DNA of 64,000 bases from Flavobacterium sp. H122 (GTDB taxonomy: Bacteria; Bacteroidota; Bacteroidia; Flavobacteriales; Flavobacteriaceae): the NCBI RefSeq assembly GCF_004959765.1, contig NZ_SJZD01000003.1:282368-346367 (forward strand). Reading direction: 5' to 3'. The position numbers and the translations under genes were made by a program. Position 1 is the stretch's first letter. Every line of letters begins with the position of its first letter. Shown piece after piece: positions 26,890 to 37,066 of this stretch. The notes under the pieces were generated by a model. The model was not told the origin of the DNA and searched no databases. It saw only the letters and a program-made list of their open reading frames with translations.

Positions 26890-29800
26890 ATGTCATCAAA
26901 CAAAAAATACTGGAAAAGTGTTGAGGAGCTAAACGAAAATAGCTCTATTGTTGAGACGCTTAGAAATAACGAGTTTGTTGAAGAAATTCCAACAGATGAG
27001 TTTTTAGGTGATGCTGCTTCGTTGGCATCTTCTAATACAACACGTCGTGATTTTCTTAAGTATGTGGGATTCAGTACAGCTGCTGCAACACTGGCTGCCT
27101 GTGAAGGTCCGGTACATAAGTCAATTCCTTATGTAGTTCAACCTGAGGAAATCATTCCTGGAATTGCAGATTATTATGCAACTTCATTCTCGGATGGTTT
27201 TGATTTCGCTAATATCTTGGTAAAGACCCGTGAAGGCCGTCCTATTAAGATTGAAAACAATAAATTAGAGGGAGCTCAGTTCCATGCTAATGCACGTGTA
27301 CATGCGTCAGTGTTATCGTTATACGATAGCTTACGTTTAAAAACGTCTAAAATAGCTGGTAAAGATGCTTCGTGGACTGAGGCTAACGCTAAAATTACTG
27401 CAAGCGTTGCTGATGCAAAAGCTAAAGGCGGTAAAGTGGTATTGTTAACCAATACTTCAGCTTCGTCTTCTACAGACAGATTAATCGGTCAGTTTTTAGC
27501 TGCTAATCCTAATGCTAAGCATGTGGTTTATGATGCAGTTTCTTCTTCGGAGGCTTTGGATGCTTTTCAGGCTGTTTATGGAGAAAGAGCTTTAGCTGAT
27601 TACGATTTTTCAAAAGCTGGTGTAATTGTTTCTGTTGGTGCTGATTTCTTAGGAGACTGGCAAGGTGGCGGCTATGATGCGAGCTATGCTCAAGGCCGTA
27701 TTCCTCAAAACGGAAAAATGTCCAAACACTATCAGTTTGAAGCTAACATGACTTTGTCTGGAGCTGCTGCTGATAAACGTGTGCCAATGACAGTTGCTGC
27801 TCAAAAGCAGGCGTTGGTTCAGATTTATAATGTGGTTACAGGTGCTTCTGTTGGTTCTTCAAACAACCCAGAGGTTGCTAAAGCCGCTCAACAATTAAAA
27901 GCTGCCGGATCTAAAGGTGTTTTAGTTTCTGGTATTGATGATAAAAACGCGCAATTATTAGTATTGGCTATCAACCGTGCTTTAGGCAGTGAAGCTTTCA
28001 ATACTGGTAATACACGCCAAATCCGTAAAGGTAACAATGCAGATGTTAGTCAGTTGATCGCTGATTTAAAAGCGGGAGCTGTTCATACGCTAATTATGAA
28101 TGGTGTTAACCCGGTTTACTCTTTGCCTAATGGTAAAGAATTTGCTGATGCATTGAAAAAAGTAAAATTAGCAGTTACTTTCACAATGAAAGAAGACGAG
28201 ACTGCTTTAGCTTCTTCTATAGCAGTTGCTGTTCCTCATTATTTAGAATCATGGGGAGATGTGAGCATCGTTAAAGGAAGCTATGCTGTTACACAGCCTA
28301 CAATCCGTCCTTTATTTGATACTGTACAATTCCAGGATGCTTTATTGTCTTGGACAGGAAATACACAATCTTATTATGACTACGTACGTGGTGCTTATGC
28401 AGGTGCAAAAACCTGGAACCAATTAGTACACGACGGAGTTGAATTCACTTCATTGCCTGCTGCTGCCGGAGCAAGTGCTGATTTTAACGCAGCTGCTGCT
28501 GTATTGGCAAATGCTAAATCTGCTGGGATGGAATTAGTGTTATACACTAAAACCGGTATGGGAGATGGTCAACAGGCAAACAACCCTTGGTTGCAGGAAT
28601 TCCCGGATCCTATTACAAGAGCTTCTTGGGATAACTATGTAACTGTTTCTAAATCTGATGCTGAAAAATTAGGTTTTGAAAACTGGAATGTAGCTAACGG
28701 TGGTTTGAACGGTAGTGTTGCAACTTTAAAAGTTGGTACAGTTACTTTAGAGAACGTGCCTGTTATGATTCAGCCAGGTCAGGCCAAAGGTACTGTAGGT
28801 CTTGCATTAGGATACGGACGTGTTGCTTCATTGAAAGAAGAAATGCAGGTTGGTGTTAATGCTTATGCTTTATATAACAACTTCAAGGCAGAGCAAACTG
28901 TGTCATTGGCAAAAGCTGATGGAGAACATGAATTTGCTTGTGTTCAGTTACAAAAAACTTTAATGGGTCGTAATGATATCATTAAAGAGACTACTTTAGA
29001 AATCTTCAATACTAAAGATGCGGCGGAATGGAATATTATGCCGGTTGTATCTTTAGATCATAAAGAGGTTGCTGCAACTTCTGTTGATTTGTGGGAATCG
29101 TTCGACAGAACTATTGGACACCACTTTAATTTATCAATCGACTTGAATGCCTGTACAGGTTGTGGTGCGTGTGTTATTGCGTGTCATGCTGAAAACAACG
29201 TTCCGGTTGTAGGTAAAGCAGAGGTAAGAAGAAGCCGTGATATGCACTGGTTACGTATCGATAGATATTATTCTTCTGAAACTACATTTGACGGTGATAA
29301 CAAAACTAAAGCAGCTAGCGAAGGTTTAATGGATTCTATATCTACTTTAAGAGCTATGGAAGATCCATCTGAGAATCCTCAGGTTGCTTTCCAACCGGTA
29401 ATGTGTCAGCACTGTAACCATGCTCCATGTGAGACTGTGTGTCCGGTTGCGGCTACATCTCATGGTCGTCAGGGTCAAAACCATATGGCTTACAACCGTT
29501 GTGTGGGTACTCGTTACTGTGCAAACAACTGTCCGTATAAAGTTCGTCGTTTCAACTGGTTCTTATACAACCAAAATGAAGAGTTTAACTACCACATGAA
29601 TGATGATTTAGGTCGTATGGCTTTAAATCCGGATGTAAACTTACGTTCTCGTGGGGTTATGGAGAAATGTTCAATGTGTATCCAAATGACTCAGGCAACT
29701 ATCTTAAAAGCGAAAAATGAAGGTCGCGTAATCAAAGATGGTGAGTTCCAGACTGCTTGTTCAAATGCATGTACTTCGGGAGCTATGATATTTGGTGACG

Positions 29801-29916
29801 TAAATGATAAAGATTCTCATGTAGCTAAATTAGCAGAAGATAAGAGAGCTTACCATTTATTAGAGCATATTGGAACAAAACCAAATGTAGTTTACCAAGT
29901 TAAAGTTAGAAATTAA
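26890..29916 (+). CDS. actB: Alternative complex III subunit ActB, iron-sulfur protein
   Basis: The 1008-residue protein has a twin-arginine motif (TTRRDFLK, ~51-58) followed by a lipobox-like LAAC. A long molybdopterin-oxidoreductase-like domain (~75-700) should lack cofactor, as in known ActB proteins. The ferredoxin-like C-terminal domain has CTGCGACVIAC, CQHCNHAPCETVCP, CVGTRYCANNCP and CSMC...CSNAC cysteine groups, which bind the Fe-S clusters. It sits on the periplasmic face and takes electrons from quinol oxidation to the ActA hemes. It starts 33 bases after actA. Confidence 0.94.
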   Translation: MSSNKKYWKSVEELNENSSIVETLRNNEFVEEIPTDEFLGDAASLASSNTTRRDFLKYVGFSTAAATLAACEGPVHKSIPYVVQPEEIIPGIADYYATSFSDGFDFANILVKTREGRPIKIENNKLEGAQFHANARVHASVLSLYDSLRLKTSKIAGKDASWTEANAKITASVADAKAKGGKVVLLTNTSASSSTDRLIGQFLAANPNAKHVVYDAVSSSEALDAFQAVYGERALADYDFSKAGVIVSVGADFLGDWQGGGYDASYAQGRIPQNGKMSKHYQFEANMTLSGAAADKRVPMTVAAQKQALVQIYNVVTGASVGSSNNPEVAKAAQQLKAAGSKGVLVSGIDDKNAQLLVLAINRALGSEAFNTGNTRQIRKGNNADVSQLIADLKAGAVHTLIMNGVNPVYSLPNGKEFADALKKVKLAVTFTMKEDETALASSIAVAVPHYLESWGDVSIVKGSYAVTQPTIRPLFDTVQFQDALLSWTGNTQSYYDYVRGAYAGAKTWNQLVHDGVEFTSLPAAAGASADFNAAAAVLANAKSAGMELVLYTKTGMGDGQQANNPWLQEFPDPITRASWDNYVTVSKSDAEKLGFENWNVANGGLNGSVATLKVGTVTLENVPVMIQPGQAKGTVGLALGYGRVASLKEEMQVGVNAYALYNNFKAEQTVSLAKADGEHEFACVQLQKTLMGRNDIIKETTLEIFNTKDAAEWNIMPVVSLDHKEVAATSVDLWESFDRTIGHHFNLSIDLNACTGCGACVIACHAENNVPVVGKAEVRRSRDMHWLRIDRYYSSETTFDGDNKTKAASEGLMDSISTLRAMEDPSENPQVAFQPVMCQHCNHAPCETVCPVAATSHGRQGQNHMAYNRCVGTRYCANNCPYKVRRFNWFLYNQNEEFNYHMNDDLGRMALNPDVNLRSRGVMEKCSMCIQMTQATILKAKNEGRVIKDGEFQTACSNACTSGAMIFGDVNDKDSHVAKLAEDKRAYHLLEHIGTKPNVVYQVKVRN

Positions 29917-29943
29917 TATTAATAAGAAATAAGATAAAGGATT

Positions 29944-31350
29944 ATGTCGTCTCATTACGAAGCACCTATCAGAAAGCCTTTAGTACTTGGAAGCAAAAGC
30001 TACCATGATGTAACGGTAGATGTAGCTCGTCCAGTAGAAGGAAAAGCTAATAAACAATGGTGGACAGTATTTTATATTGCTTTAGCTATGTTCCTTTGGG
30101 GAGCAAGTTGTATGCTATACACAATTACCGAAGGTATTGGAACATGGGGATTAAATAAAACAGTAGGCTGGGCTTGGGATATCACTAACTTCGTTTGGTG
30201 GGTAGGTATCGGTCACGCCGGAACCCTGATTTCTGCAGTATTATTGTTATTCCGTCAAAAATGGAGAATGGCTATTAACCGTTCTGCTGAGGCGATGACA
30301 ATTTTCTCAGTTGTTCAGGCAGGTTTATTCCCAATTATTCACATGGGTCGTCCTTGGTTAGGTTACTGGGTATTACCGGTTCCGAATCAGTTCGGATCAT
30401 TATGGGTGAACTTTAACTCACCGTTACTTTGGGACGTATTCGCGATCTCTACGTATTTATCAGTATCGTTGGTTTTCTGGTGGACTGGTTTATTACCTGA
30501 CTTTGCAATGTTACGTGATAGAGCTGTAACTCCGTTTACTAAACGTATCTATTCAATACTGTCTTTCGGATGGTCTGGTAGAGCTAAAGACTGGCAGCGT
30601 TTTGAAGAGGTTTCTCTTGTATTGGCTGGTTTGGCAACGCCGCTTGTACTTTCTGTACACACGATTGTATCATTTGACTTCGCTACTTCAGTTATTCCTG
30701 GATGGCATACAACAATTCTTCCTCCGTACTTCGTTGCGGGAGCGATTTTCTCAGGATTCGCGATGGTAAATACTTTACTTATCATCATGAGAAAAGTTTC
30801 TAACTTAGAAGATTATATCACTATTCAGCATATCGAATTGATGAACATCATCATCATGATTACAGGTTCATTAGTAGGATGTGCTTATATTACTGAGTTA
30901 TTCGTAGCTTGGTATTCAGGAGTAGAGTATGAGCAATATGCTTTCTTAAACCGTGCAACAGGTCCTTACTGGTGGTCATACTGGGCGATGATGACTTGTA
31001 ACGTTTTCTCTCCGCAGTTCATGTGGTTCAAGAAATTAAGAACCAGTATCATGTTCTCATTCATTATTTCGATTGTTGTAAATATAGGAATGTGGTTTGA
31101 GCGTTTCGTAATCATCGTAACATCGTTACACCGTGATTACTTACCATCTTCATGGACAATGTTCTCTCCTACATTTGTTGATATAGGTATCTTTGTTGGT
31201 ACAATAGGATTCTTCTTTGTATTGTTCTTATTATATTCAAGAACATTCCCGGTTGTTGCTCAGGCAGAGGTTAAAACCATCTTGAAAACATCTGCGGATA
31301 ATTACAAAGCAGAAAGAGAAAAAAACGGTCATAATCACGATAATCACTAA
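29944..31350 (+). CDS. actC: Alternative complex III subunit ActC, NrfD-like quinol-binding membrane protein
   Basis: This 468-residue NrfD/PsrC-family protein has about ten membrane helices, with characteristic segments FVWWVGIGHAGTLISA and FPIIHMGRPW. ActC holds the menaquinol-binding site and is thought to take part in proton translocation. It lies in operon order after ActB. The C-terminal tail is short, charged and His-rich. Confidence 0.94.
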   Translation: MSSHYEAPIRKPLVLGSKSYHDVTVDVARPVEGKANKQWWTVFYIALAMFLWGASCMLYTITEGIGTWGLNKTVGWAWDITNFVWWVGIGHAGTLISAVLLLFRQKWRMAINRSAEAMTIFSVVQAGLFPIIHMGRPWLGYWVLPVPNQFGSLWVNFNSPLLWDVFAISTYLSVSLVFWWTGLLPDFAMLRDRAVTPFTKRIYSILSFGWSGRAKDWQRFEEVSLVLAGLATPLVLSVHTIVSFDFATSVIPGWHTTILPPYFVAGAIFSGFAMVNTLLIIMRKVSNLEDYITIQHIELMNIIIMITGSLVGCAYITELFVAWYSGVEYEQYAFLNRATGPYWWSYWAMMTCNVFSPQFMWFKKLRTSIMFSFIISIVVNIGMWFERFVIIVTSLHRDYLPSSWTMFSPTFVDIGIFVGTIGFFFVLFLLYSRTFPVVAQAEVKTILKTSADNYKAEREKNGHNHDNH

Positions 31351-31356
31351 TAAGTC

Positions 31357-31881
31357 ATGAGTCATAAAGTTATACATGCACTATATACTGATGATGATGT
31401 GTTAATGGATGCTGTAAAAGCAACCCGTAAAGCACACCACCACATCGAAGAAATTTACACTCCATTTCCTGTTCATGGTCTTGACAAAGCTATGGGGTTA
31501 GCACCTACAAGAATCGCAATTGCTGCATTTTTATACGGGTGTACTGGTTTAGCGTTCGCTACATGGTTATTGAACAATATCATGATTAGTGACTGGCCTC
31601 AGGATATCGGGGGTAAACCAAGTTTTAGTTACATTCAAAACATGCCTGCTTTTGTACCGGTAATGTTTGAAGAAACTGTGTTCTTTGCAGCACACTTAAT
31701 GGTTATTACTTTTTATATGAGAAGTAAATTATGGCCATTCAAAAAAGCTGAAAATCCTGATTTACGTACAACAGACGACCATTTCCTTATGGAAGTAGCT
31801 GTTAATAATAATGAAGACGAATTGACTTCTTTTTTCCAAAATACCGGAGCTGTTGAAGTTAAAGTAGTTGAAAAGCATTAA
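31357..31881 (+). CDS. actD: Alternative complex III subunit ActD (DUF3341)
   Basis: The 174-residue protein has an N-terminal soluble part (HALYTDDDVLMDAVK) and two membrane helices (~55-75 and ~100-120), the last after PVMFEETVFFAAH. This is the DUF3341 pattern of ActD. It starts six bases after actC, so translation is probably coupled. It is a structural membrane subunit next to ActF and ActC. Confidence 0.92.
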   Translation: MSHKVIHALYTDDDVLMDAVKATRKAHHHIEEIYTPFPVHGLDKAMGLAPTRIAIAAFLYGCTGLAFATWLLNNIMISDWPQDIGGKPSFSYIQNMPAFVPVMFEETVFFAAHLMVITFYMRSKLWPFKKAENPDLRTTDDHFLMEVAVNNNEDELTSFFQNTGAVEVKVVEKH

Positions 31882-31888
31882 TAAGATT

Positions 31889-32437
31889 ATGAGAAGAGTA
31901 GTATATTCATTAACAGCTTTAATGGGGTTATCTTCATTACTGTTTTCATGTAAAAGTGATGATAAACCGAACTATCAGTTTTTTCCAAACATGTATGAAT
32001 CGGTTGCATATGAAACTTATTCAGAATCAAATGCTTTCAAAAATGGTAAAGAAGGACAGTTACCTGCTCAGGGTAGTATAAAGAGAGGTTTTGTTCCTTA
32101 TGAATTACCAAATACTCCTGAAGGATATGAAGCGTCAAAGGGAATGAGTTCACCTTTGGATTCTTCATCTGTAAATATCGAAATGGGTAAAGAATTGTAC
32201 AATATCTATTGTATTTCCTGCCATGGTGAAAAAGGAGACGCTAAAGGAAAGTTAGTTCAAAGAGAAAAGTTCTTAGGTGTACCTAGTTATAAAGACCGTG
32301 CTATCACTATTGGTAGTGTGTTTCATGTTGAAACTTACGGGTTGAACGCTATGGGCTCACATGCTAATCAATTGACTAAAAAAGAAAGATGGCAAGTGGC
32401 AGAGTACGTTATGAAACTTAAATCTGAATTAAAATAA
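31889..32437 (+). CDS. actE: Alternative complex III subunit ActE, monoheme cytochrome c lipoprotein
   Basis: Starting at the ATG at 31889 gives 182 residues with a lipoprotein signal (lipobox LFSC, Cys ~22) and one heme site CISCH (~110). An in-frame TTG at 31868 would put seven residues before the signal and overlap actD, so I reject it. ActE is the lipid-anchored monoheme subunit of the complex. Confidence 0.92.
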   Translation: MRRVVYSLTALMGLSSLLFSCKSDDKPNYQFFPNMYESVAYETYSESNAFKNGKEGQLPAQGSIKRGFVPYELPNTPEGYEASKGMSSPLDSSSVNIEMGKELYNIYCISCHGEKGDAKGKLVQREKFLGVPSYKDRAITIGSVFHVETYGLNAMGSHANQLTKKERWQVAEYVMKLKSELK

Positions 32438-32456
32438 TAAAATACGCGATTTAGTT

Positions 32457-33956
32457 ATGTATACATTTTCAAGCAAATTAAGAACCTTATCGTTTATCCT
32501 AATGGCATTAGGTCTTTTAGGAATAGGGTATGGTTTTTTCACTGCACCTAAGACTACTGAGGACGTTGAAAAAATATTAGCAGCTGATGCTCATGGCGGA
32601 CACCATGAAGCAGCAACTGCCCATGAAGAGGCTAAGCATGAAGCTGCGCCTGCTCATGCAGAAGAAAAACATGCAGAAAATACAGAAGTTAAAGATTCTG
32701 CTGCTGCATTAGCACACGGATTGGATTCTGTGGCTAAAGATGTGGAAGAAGCGCACACTGAAGTTGCTTCTCACGAAGAAGTTAAACACGAAACTAAAGC
32801 AACTGCTCATGCAGAAGGACACGAAACTGTTGCTTCTCATGATGAGCATAAAGAACATGTTGAGCATGTATTTCATCAATTGCAGAATAAGCCTTGGTCA
32901 GCATTATATGTTGGAGCTTTATTCATTTTCTTGATTTCTTTAGGTGTTTTAGCATTCTATGCTATCCAATGGGCAGCCCAGGCAGGATGGTCTCCGGCAT
33001 TGTTCAGAGTTATGGAAGCTATCACAGCTTATTTGGTACCAGGTGGTATCATTGTGTTTGTGTTGTTAGTACTTTCAGGAGTACATATGAATCACTTATT
33101 CATTTGGATGGATCCTGCAGTAGTAGCTGAAGATCATTTGATTCAAGGGAAATCAGGTTATTTAAATGTTCCATTCTTCTTGATCAGAGCGGCTATTTTC
33201 TTAGGAGGATGGATTCTTTACAGAATGTACACTCGTAAAAATTCAATAGCTTTGGATGAAACAAACGATTTATCATACTATAAAAAGAATTTCAAAGCAT
33301 CTGCGGCGTTCCTGGCTTTCTTCCTTGTATCTGAGTCTATGATGTCTTGGGACTGGATTATGTCAGTTGATCCTCACTGGTTCTCTACTTTATTTGGATG
33401 GTATGTATTTGCAAGTTTCTTTGTAAGCGGTATTACTACTATTGCCTTAATTACATTGTACTTAAAATCTAACGGTTATTTAGATTTTGTTAATAACAGC
33501 CACTTCCATGATTTAGCTAAATTTATGTTTGGTATTTCAGTATTCTGGACATATTTATGGTTCTCTCAATTCATGTTAATGTGGTATTCTAATATCCCGG
33601 AAGAGGTTACTTATTTCAAAATGAGAATCGAGCACTATAACCTGCCATTCTTTGGTATGGTAGTGATGAACTTCGTATTCCCAATATTAATTTTGATCAA
33701 CACTGATTTCAAACGTGTGCCTTGGATTATCACAATGGCTGGTATCATAATCTTATGTGGTCACTATTTAGATTTTCACAATATGATTTTCCCTGCAACT
33801 GTAGGTGATCAATGGTTCATTGGTGCAGCTGAGATTGGTTCAGTAGCGTTCTTTGCAGGTTTATTTATCTTTGTTGTATTTACTGCTTTAACAAAAGTGC
33901 CTTTATTAGCTAAAGGAAATCCATATATAGAGGAAAGTAAACATTTTCATTATTAA
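32457..33956 (+). CDS. actF: Alternative complex III subunit ActF with His/Glu/Ala-rich insert
   Basis: The 499-residue protein has one N-terminal helix, then a low-complexity Ala/His/Glu segment (~45-145, many HAEEKHAE-like units), then about ten helices typical of ActF (QWAAQAGWSPALFR, SWDWIMSVDPHWFST). ActF is an ActC-like membrane subunit with a predicted proton half-channel. The acidic His-rich insert is not needed for the family fold and may bind metal or be a flexible spacer. Confidence 0.92.
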   Translation: MYTFSSKLRTLSFILMALGLLGIGYGFFTAPKTTEDVEKILAADAHGGHHEAATAHEEAKHEAAPAHAEEKHAENTEVKDSAAALAHGLDSVAKDVEEAHTEVASHEEVKHETKATAHAEGHETVASHDEHKEHVEHVFHQLQNKPWSALYVGALFIFLISLGVLAFYAIQWAAQAGWSPALFRVMEAITAYLVPGGIIVFVLLVLSGVHMNHLFIWMDPAVVAEDHLIQGKSGYLNVPFFLIRAAIFLGGWILYRMYTRKNSIALDETNDLSYYKKNFKASAAFLAFFLVSESMMSWDWIMSVDPHWFSTLFGWYVFASFFVSGITTIALITLYLKSNGYLDFVNNSHFHDLAKFMFGISVFWTYLWFSQFMLMWYSNIPEEVTYFKMRIEHYNLPFFGMVVMNFVFPILILINTDFKRVPWIITMAGIIILCGHYLDFHNMIFPATVGDQWFIGAAEIGSVAFFAGLFIFVVFTALTKVPLLAKGNPYIEESKHFHY

Positions 33957-33975
33957 TATTTAAACAAGAAAACAG

Positions 33976-35154
33976 ATGACAACTTTGTTGGTTCTTATAG
34001 TTTTAGTCTTATTATCGATTGCTATCTGGCAAATGACTAAAATTTTCGACTTAACTCAAGTGGGTGGAAAAAGTGATGATTCACAAATTGCTACCGATAA
34101 TGATAATAATGTTCAAGGATATTTAATGTTTGGTTTTCTTGCATTCCTTTACATTTTCATGATCTACGGATTATTAAAATGGGGACATTTAGCATTAGGT
34201 ACTCCGGCTTCTGAGCATGGTCCTGATTATGATAACTTAATGAATATTTCATTCGGTATCATTTTCCTTGTGCAGGGGATTACTCAGGTATTATTACACT
34301 ATTTTGCTTACAAATACCGTGGTGAAAAAGGAAGAAAGGCATTGTACTATGCTGATAATGATAAATTAGAGTTTATCTGGACTATTATACCTGTGGTTGT
34401 TTTAGCCGGTTTGATCCTTTACGGTCTTTATACATGGACAAACATTATGTTTGTTGATGAAGATAAAGAAGATGTAATGGTGGTTGAATTATACGCTAAG
34501 CAATTTAGCTGGGAAGCACGTTACGCTGGTAAAGATAACGTGTTAGGTAAAGCCAACGTACGTTTAATTGAAGGCGTGAACACTTTAGGTGTTGATGTTA
34601 ATGATCCAAATGCACAGGACGATATTGCAGTAACTGAACTGCATATTCCTAAAGGTAAAAAAGTATTGTTCAAAATGCGTTCACAGGATATCATCCACTC
34701 AGCTTATATGCCTCACTTCAGAGCACAGATGAACTGTGTGCCTGGTATGGTTACTGAGTTTGCATTCAGACCTACTATGACTACTGACGAAATGCGTCAG
34801 GATCCTAAAATTGTTGAGAAAGTTGCGAACATCAATAAAATCAGAGCTAAAAAGACGGCTGAGTTATTAGCAGCTGGTAAAGCAGCTTTAGATCCTTATA
34901 CTTTTGATTATTTATTATTATGTAATAAAATTTGTGGAGCTTCTCACTTCAACATGCAGATGAAAATCGTTGTTGATACTCCTGAGCAATTTCAATCTTG
35001 GTTAAAAGAGAAAGGAACTATTGTAGCGGCTGTTAAAGCTGATAAAGATGCTAAAGCAGCAGAAGCAAATCCTAAAACTGAAGCTCCGGCTGAAAAGAAA
35101 GCGGATACAACTGTAGTTGCTGAAGCTGTAGATTCTACAACTGTTAAGAAGTAA
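33976..35154 (+). CDS. coxB: Cytochrome c oxidase subunit II (CuA)
   Basis: This 392-residue protein has N-terminal membrane helices (including an extra first helix) and a cupredoxin domain with the CuA ligands: His in QDIIHSAYMPHF and the cluster CNKICGASHFNM (Cys-x3-Cys-x3-His-x2-Met). The tail after ~350 is Ala/Lys/Glu-rich and low-complexity. It takes electrons from the ACIII cytochromes and passes them to subunit I. It is 19 bases after actF, so it is co-transcribed with the complex it docks to. Confidence 0.94.
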   Translation: MTTLLVLIVLVLLSIAIWQMTKIFDLTQVGGKSDDSQIATDNDNNVQGYLMFGFLAFLYIFMIYGLLKWGHLALGTPASEHGPDYDNLMNISFGIIFLVQGITQVLLHYFAYKYRGEKGRKALYYADNDKLEFIWTIIPVVVLAGLILYGLYTWTNIMFVDEDKEDVMVVELYAKQFSWEARYAGKDNVLGKANVRLIEGVNTLGVDVNDPNAQDDIAVTELHIPKGKKVLFKMRSQDIIHSAYMPHFRAQMNCVPGMVTEFAFRPTMTTDEMRQDPKIVEKVANINKIRAKKTAELLAAGKAALDPYTFDYLLLCNKICGASHFNMQMKIVVDTPEQFQSWLKEKGTIVAAVKADKDAKAAEANPKTEAPAEKKADTTVVAEAVDSTTVKK

Positions 35155-35185
35155 TTAATTAGAAATTAAAATTAAATAGATATAT

Positions 35186-36991
35186 ATGGGAGCAGCAGGA
35201 CATGACCACGATCACGCACACGATCACGATCACGCACACCACCATAAAGATACCTTTATTACTAAATATATTTTTAGTATTGACCACAAAATGATTGCGA
35301 AGCAATACCTTATTACAGGTATTCTTATGGGAATCGTTGGGGTTGTAATGTCATTACTTTTCAGAATGCAGATTGCATGGCCTGAGGAATCTTTCGGGAT
35401 TTTTAAATTCTTGTTAGGTGAAAAAATGGCTCCGGGAGGAGTTATGCGTAATGATATTTATCTTGCGTTAGTTACAATTCACGGTACTATCATGGTATTC
35501 TTTGTATTGACTGCAGGTTTAAGTGGTACTTTCAGTAACTTATTAATTCCATTGCAGATTGGTGCAAGAGATATGGCTTCTGGATTCATGAATATGATTT
35601 CTTACTGGTTGTTTTTCTTGTCTTCTGTAGTAATGATCAGTTCATTATTCGTTGAGTCAGGACCTGCATCTGCCGGTTGGACAATTTATCCGCCATTATC
35701 TGCTTTACCACAGGCTATTCCTGGTTCAGGTACTGGTATGACTTTATGGTTGGTTTCAATGGCTATCTTCATCGCTTCGTCTTTGATGGGTTCATTAAAC
35801 TATGTTGTAACGGTTATCAACTTAAGAACTAAAGGTATGTCAATGACAAGATTGCCGCTTACTGTATGGGCTTTCTTTGTAACTGCTATCATTGGTATCG
35901 TATCGTTCCCGGTATTATTATCAGCAGCATTAATGTTGATTATGGATAGAAGTTTTGGTACTTCTTTCTTCTTGTCGGATATTTTTATCTCTGGTGAAGT
36001 TTTACACTATCAAGGTGGATCTCCGGTATTATTCGAACACTTATTCTGGTTCTTAGGACACCCTGAAGTATATATCGTATTATTACCTGCTTTAGGTATT
36101 ACATCTGAAATTATAGCAACTAATTCACGTAAACCAATCTTTGGTTACCGTGCGATGATTGCTTCAATCTTAGCAATTGCTTTCTTATCTACTATCGTAT
36201 GGGGTCACCATATGTTTATGTCAGGTATGAATCCATTCTTAGGATCAGTATTTACATTCACTACTTTGTTAATTGCAATTCCATCAGCTGTAAAAGCATT
36301 CAACTACATTACTACTTTATGGAAAGGTAATTTACAATTGAACCCTGCAATGTTATTCTCTATCGGATTGGTTTCTACATTCATCTCAGGAGGTTTAACA
36401 GGTATTATTTTAGGGGATTCAACTTTGGATATCAACGTTCATGATACATATTTCGTTGTGGCTCACTTCCACTTGGTAATGGGTATCTCTGCATTATATG
36501 GTTTCTTTGCTGGTGTTTACCACTGGTTCCCAAGAATGTTCGGAAGAATGATGAACAAAAACTTAGGTTACATTCACTTCTGGGTAACTGCAGTTTGTGC
36601 TTACGGTGTATTCTATCCAATGCACTTCATCGGTATGGCTGGTTTACCACGCCGTTACTACACAAACTCAAACTTCCCGTTATTTGATGATTTAGCAGAC
36701 GTGAATGTTTTGATTACTATGTTTGCTTTAGTTGGTGCGGCTTTCCAATTAGTGTTTATGTGGAATTTCTTCTATAGTATTTTCTATGGTAAGAAAGCGG
36801 AACAAAACCCATGGAAATCGAACACATTGGAATGGACAGCTCCGGTTGAACACATTCACGGAAACTGGCCGGGTGAATTACCTACAGTACACCGTTGGGC
36901 TTATGATTACAGTAAGCCTGGACACGAAGATGATTTCGTACCGCAAACAACTCCTATGTTGGAGGGTGAAGAAGAATTACATCACGCTTAA
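35186..36991 (+). CDS. coxA: Cytochrome c oxidase subunit I (aa3-type)
   Basis: The 601-residue protein starts with a His/Asp-rich tail (residues 5-22), then 12 helices. The heme-copper site is visible: HPEVY (CuB His and cross-linked Tyr), WGHHMF (CuB His pair) and HDTYFVVAHFHLVMG (heme His ligands and proton-path residues). It reduces O2 to water and pumps protons. It is the last gene of the operon. No subunit III gene follows in this window. Confidence 0.95.
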   Translation: MGAAGHDHDHAHDHDHAHHHKDTFITKYIFSIDHKMIAKQYLITGILMGIVGVVMSLLFRMQIAWPEESFGIFKFLLGEKMAPGGVMRNDIYLALVTIHGTIMVFFVLTAGLSGTFSNLLIPLQIGARDMASGFMNMISYWLFFLSSVVMISSLFVESGPASAGWTIYPPLSALPQAIPGSGTGMTLWLVSMAIFIASSLMGSLNYVVTVINLRTKGMSMTRLPLTVWAFFVTAIIGIVSFPVLLSAALMLIMDRSFGTSFFLSDIFISGEVLHYQGGSPVLFEHLFWFLGHPEVYIVLLPALGITSEIIATNSRKPIFGYRAMIASILAIAFLSTIVWGHHMFMSGMNPFLGSVFTFTTLLIAIPSAVKAFNYITTLWKGNLQLNPAMLFSIGLVSTFISGGLTGIILGDSTLDINVHDTYFVVAHFHLVMGISALYGFFAGVYHWFPRMFGRMMNKNLGYIHFWVTAVCAYGVFYPMHFIGMAGLPRRYYTNSNFPLFDDLADVNVLITMFALVGAAFQLVFMWNFFYSIFYGKKAEQNPWKSNTLEWTAPVEHIHGNWPGELPTVHRWAYDYSKPGHEDDFVPQTTPMLEGEEELHHA

Positions 36992-37008
36992 TTATAAAAA
37001 GTTTCTTA

Positions 37009-37037
37009 AATGCCTCTCGAATTCGGGAGGCATTTTT
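37009..37037 (+). terminator. Terminator of the ACIII-cox operon
   Basis: The stem ATGCCTC / GAGGCAT, with an inner self-complementary CGAATTCG, is followed by a T-run. It lies directly after the coxA stop. Confidence 0.8.
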
Positions 37038-37066
37038 TATTATCTTTAATCCGAAGTATCGTTTTT

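Noticed and set aside
37010..37066. Upstream extension of the PorT-like gene
   Set aside because: The codons lie in the coxA terminator hairpin and precede a good signal peptide that starts at 37067.
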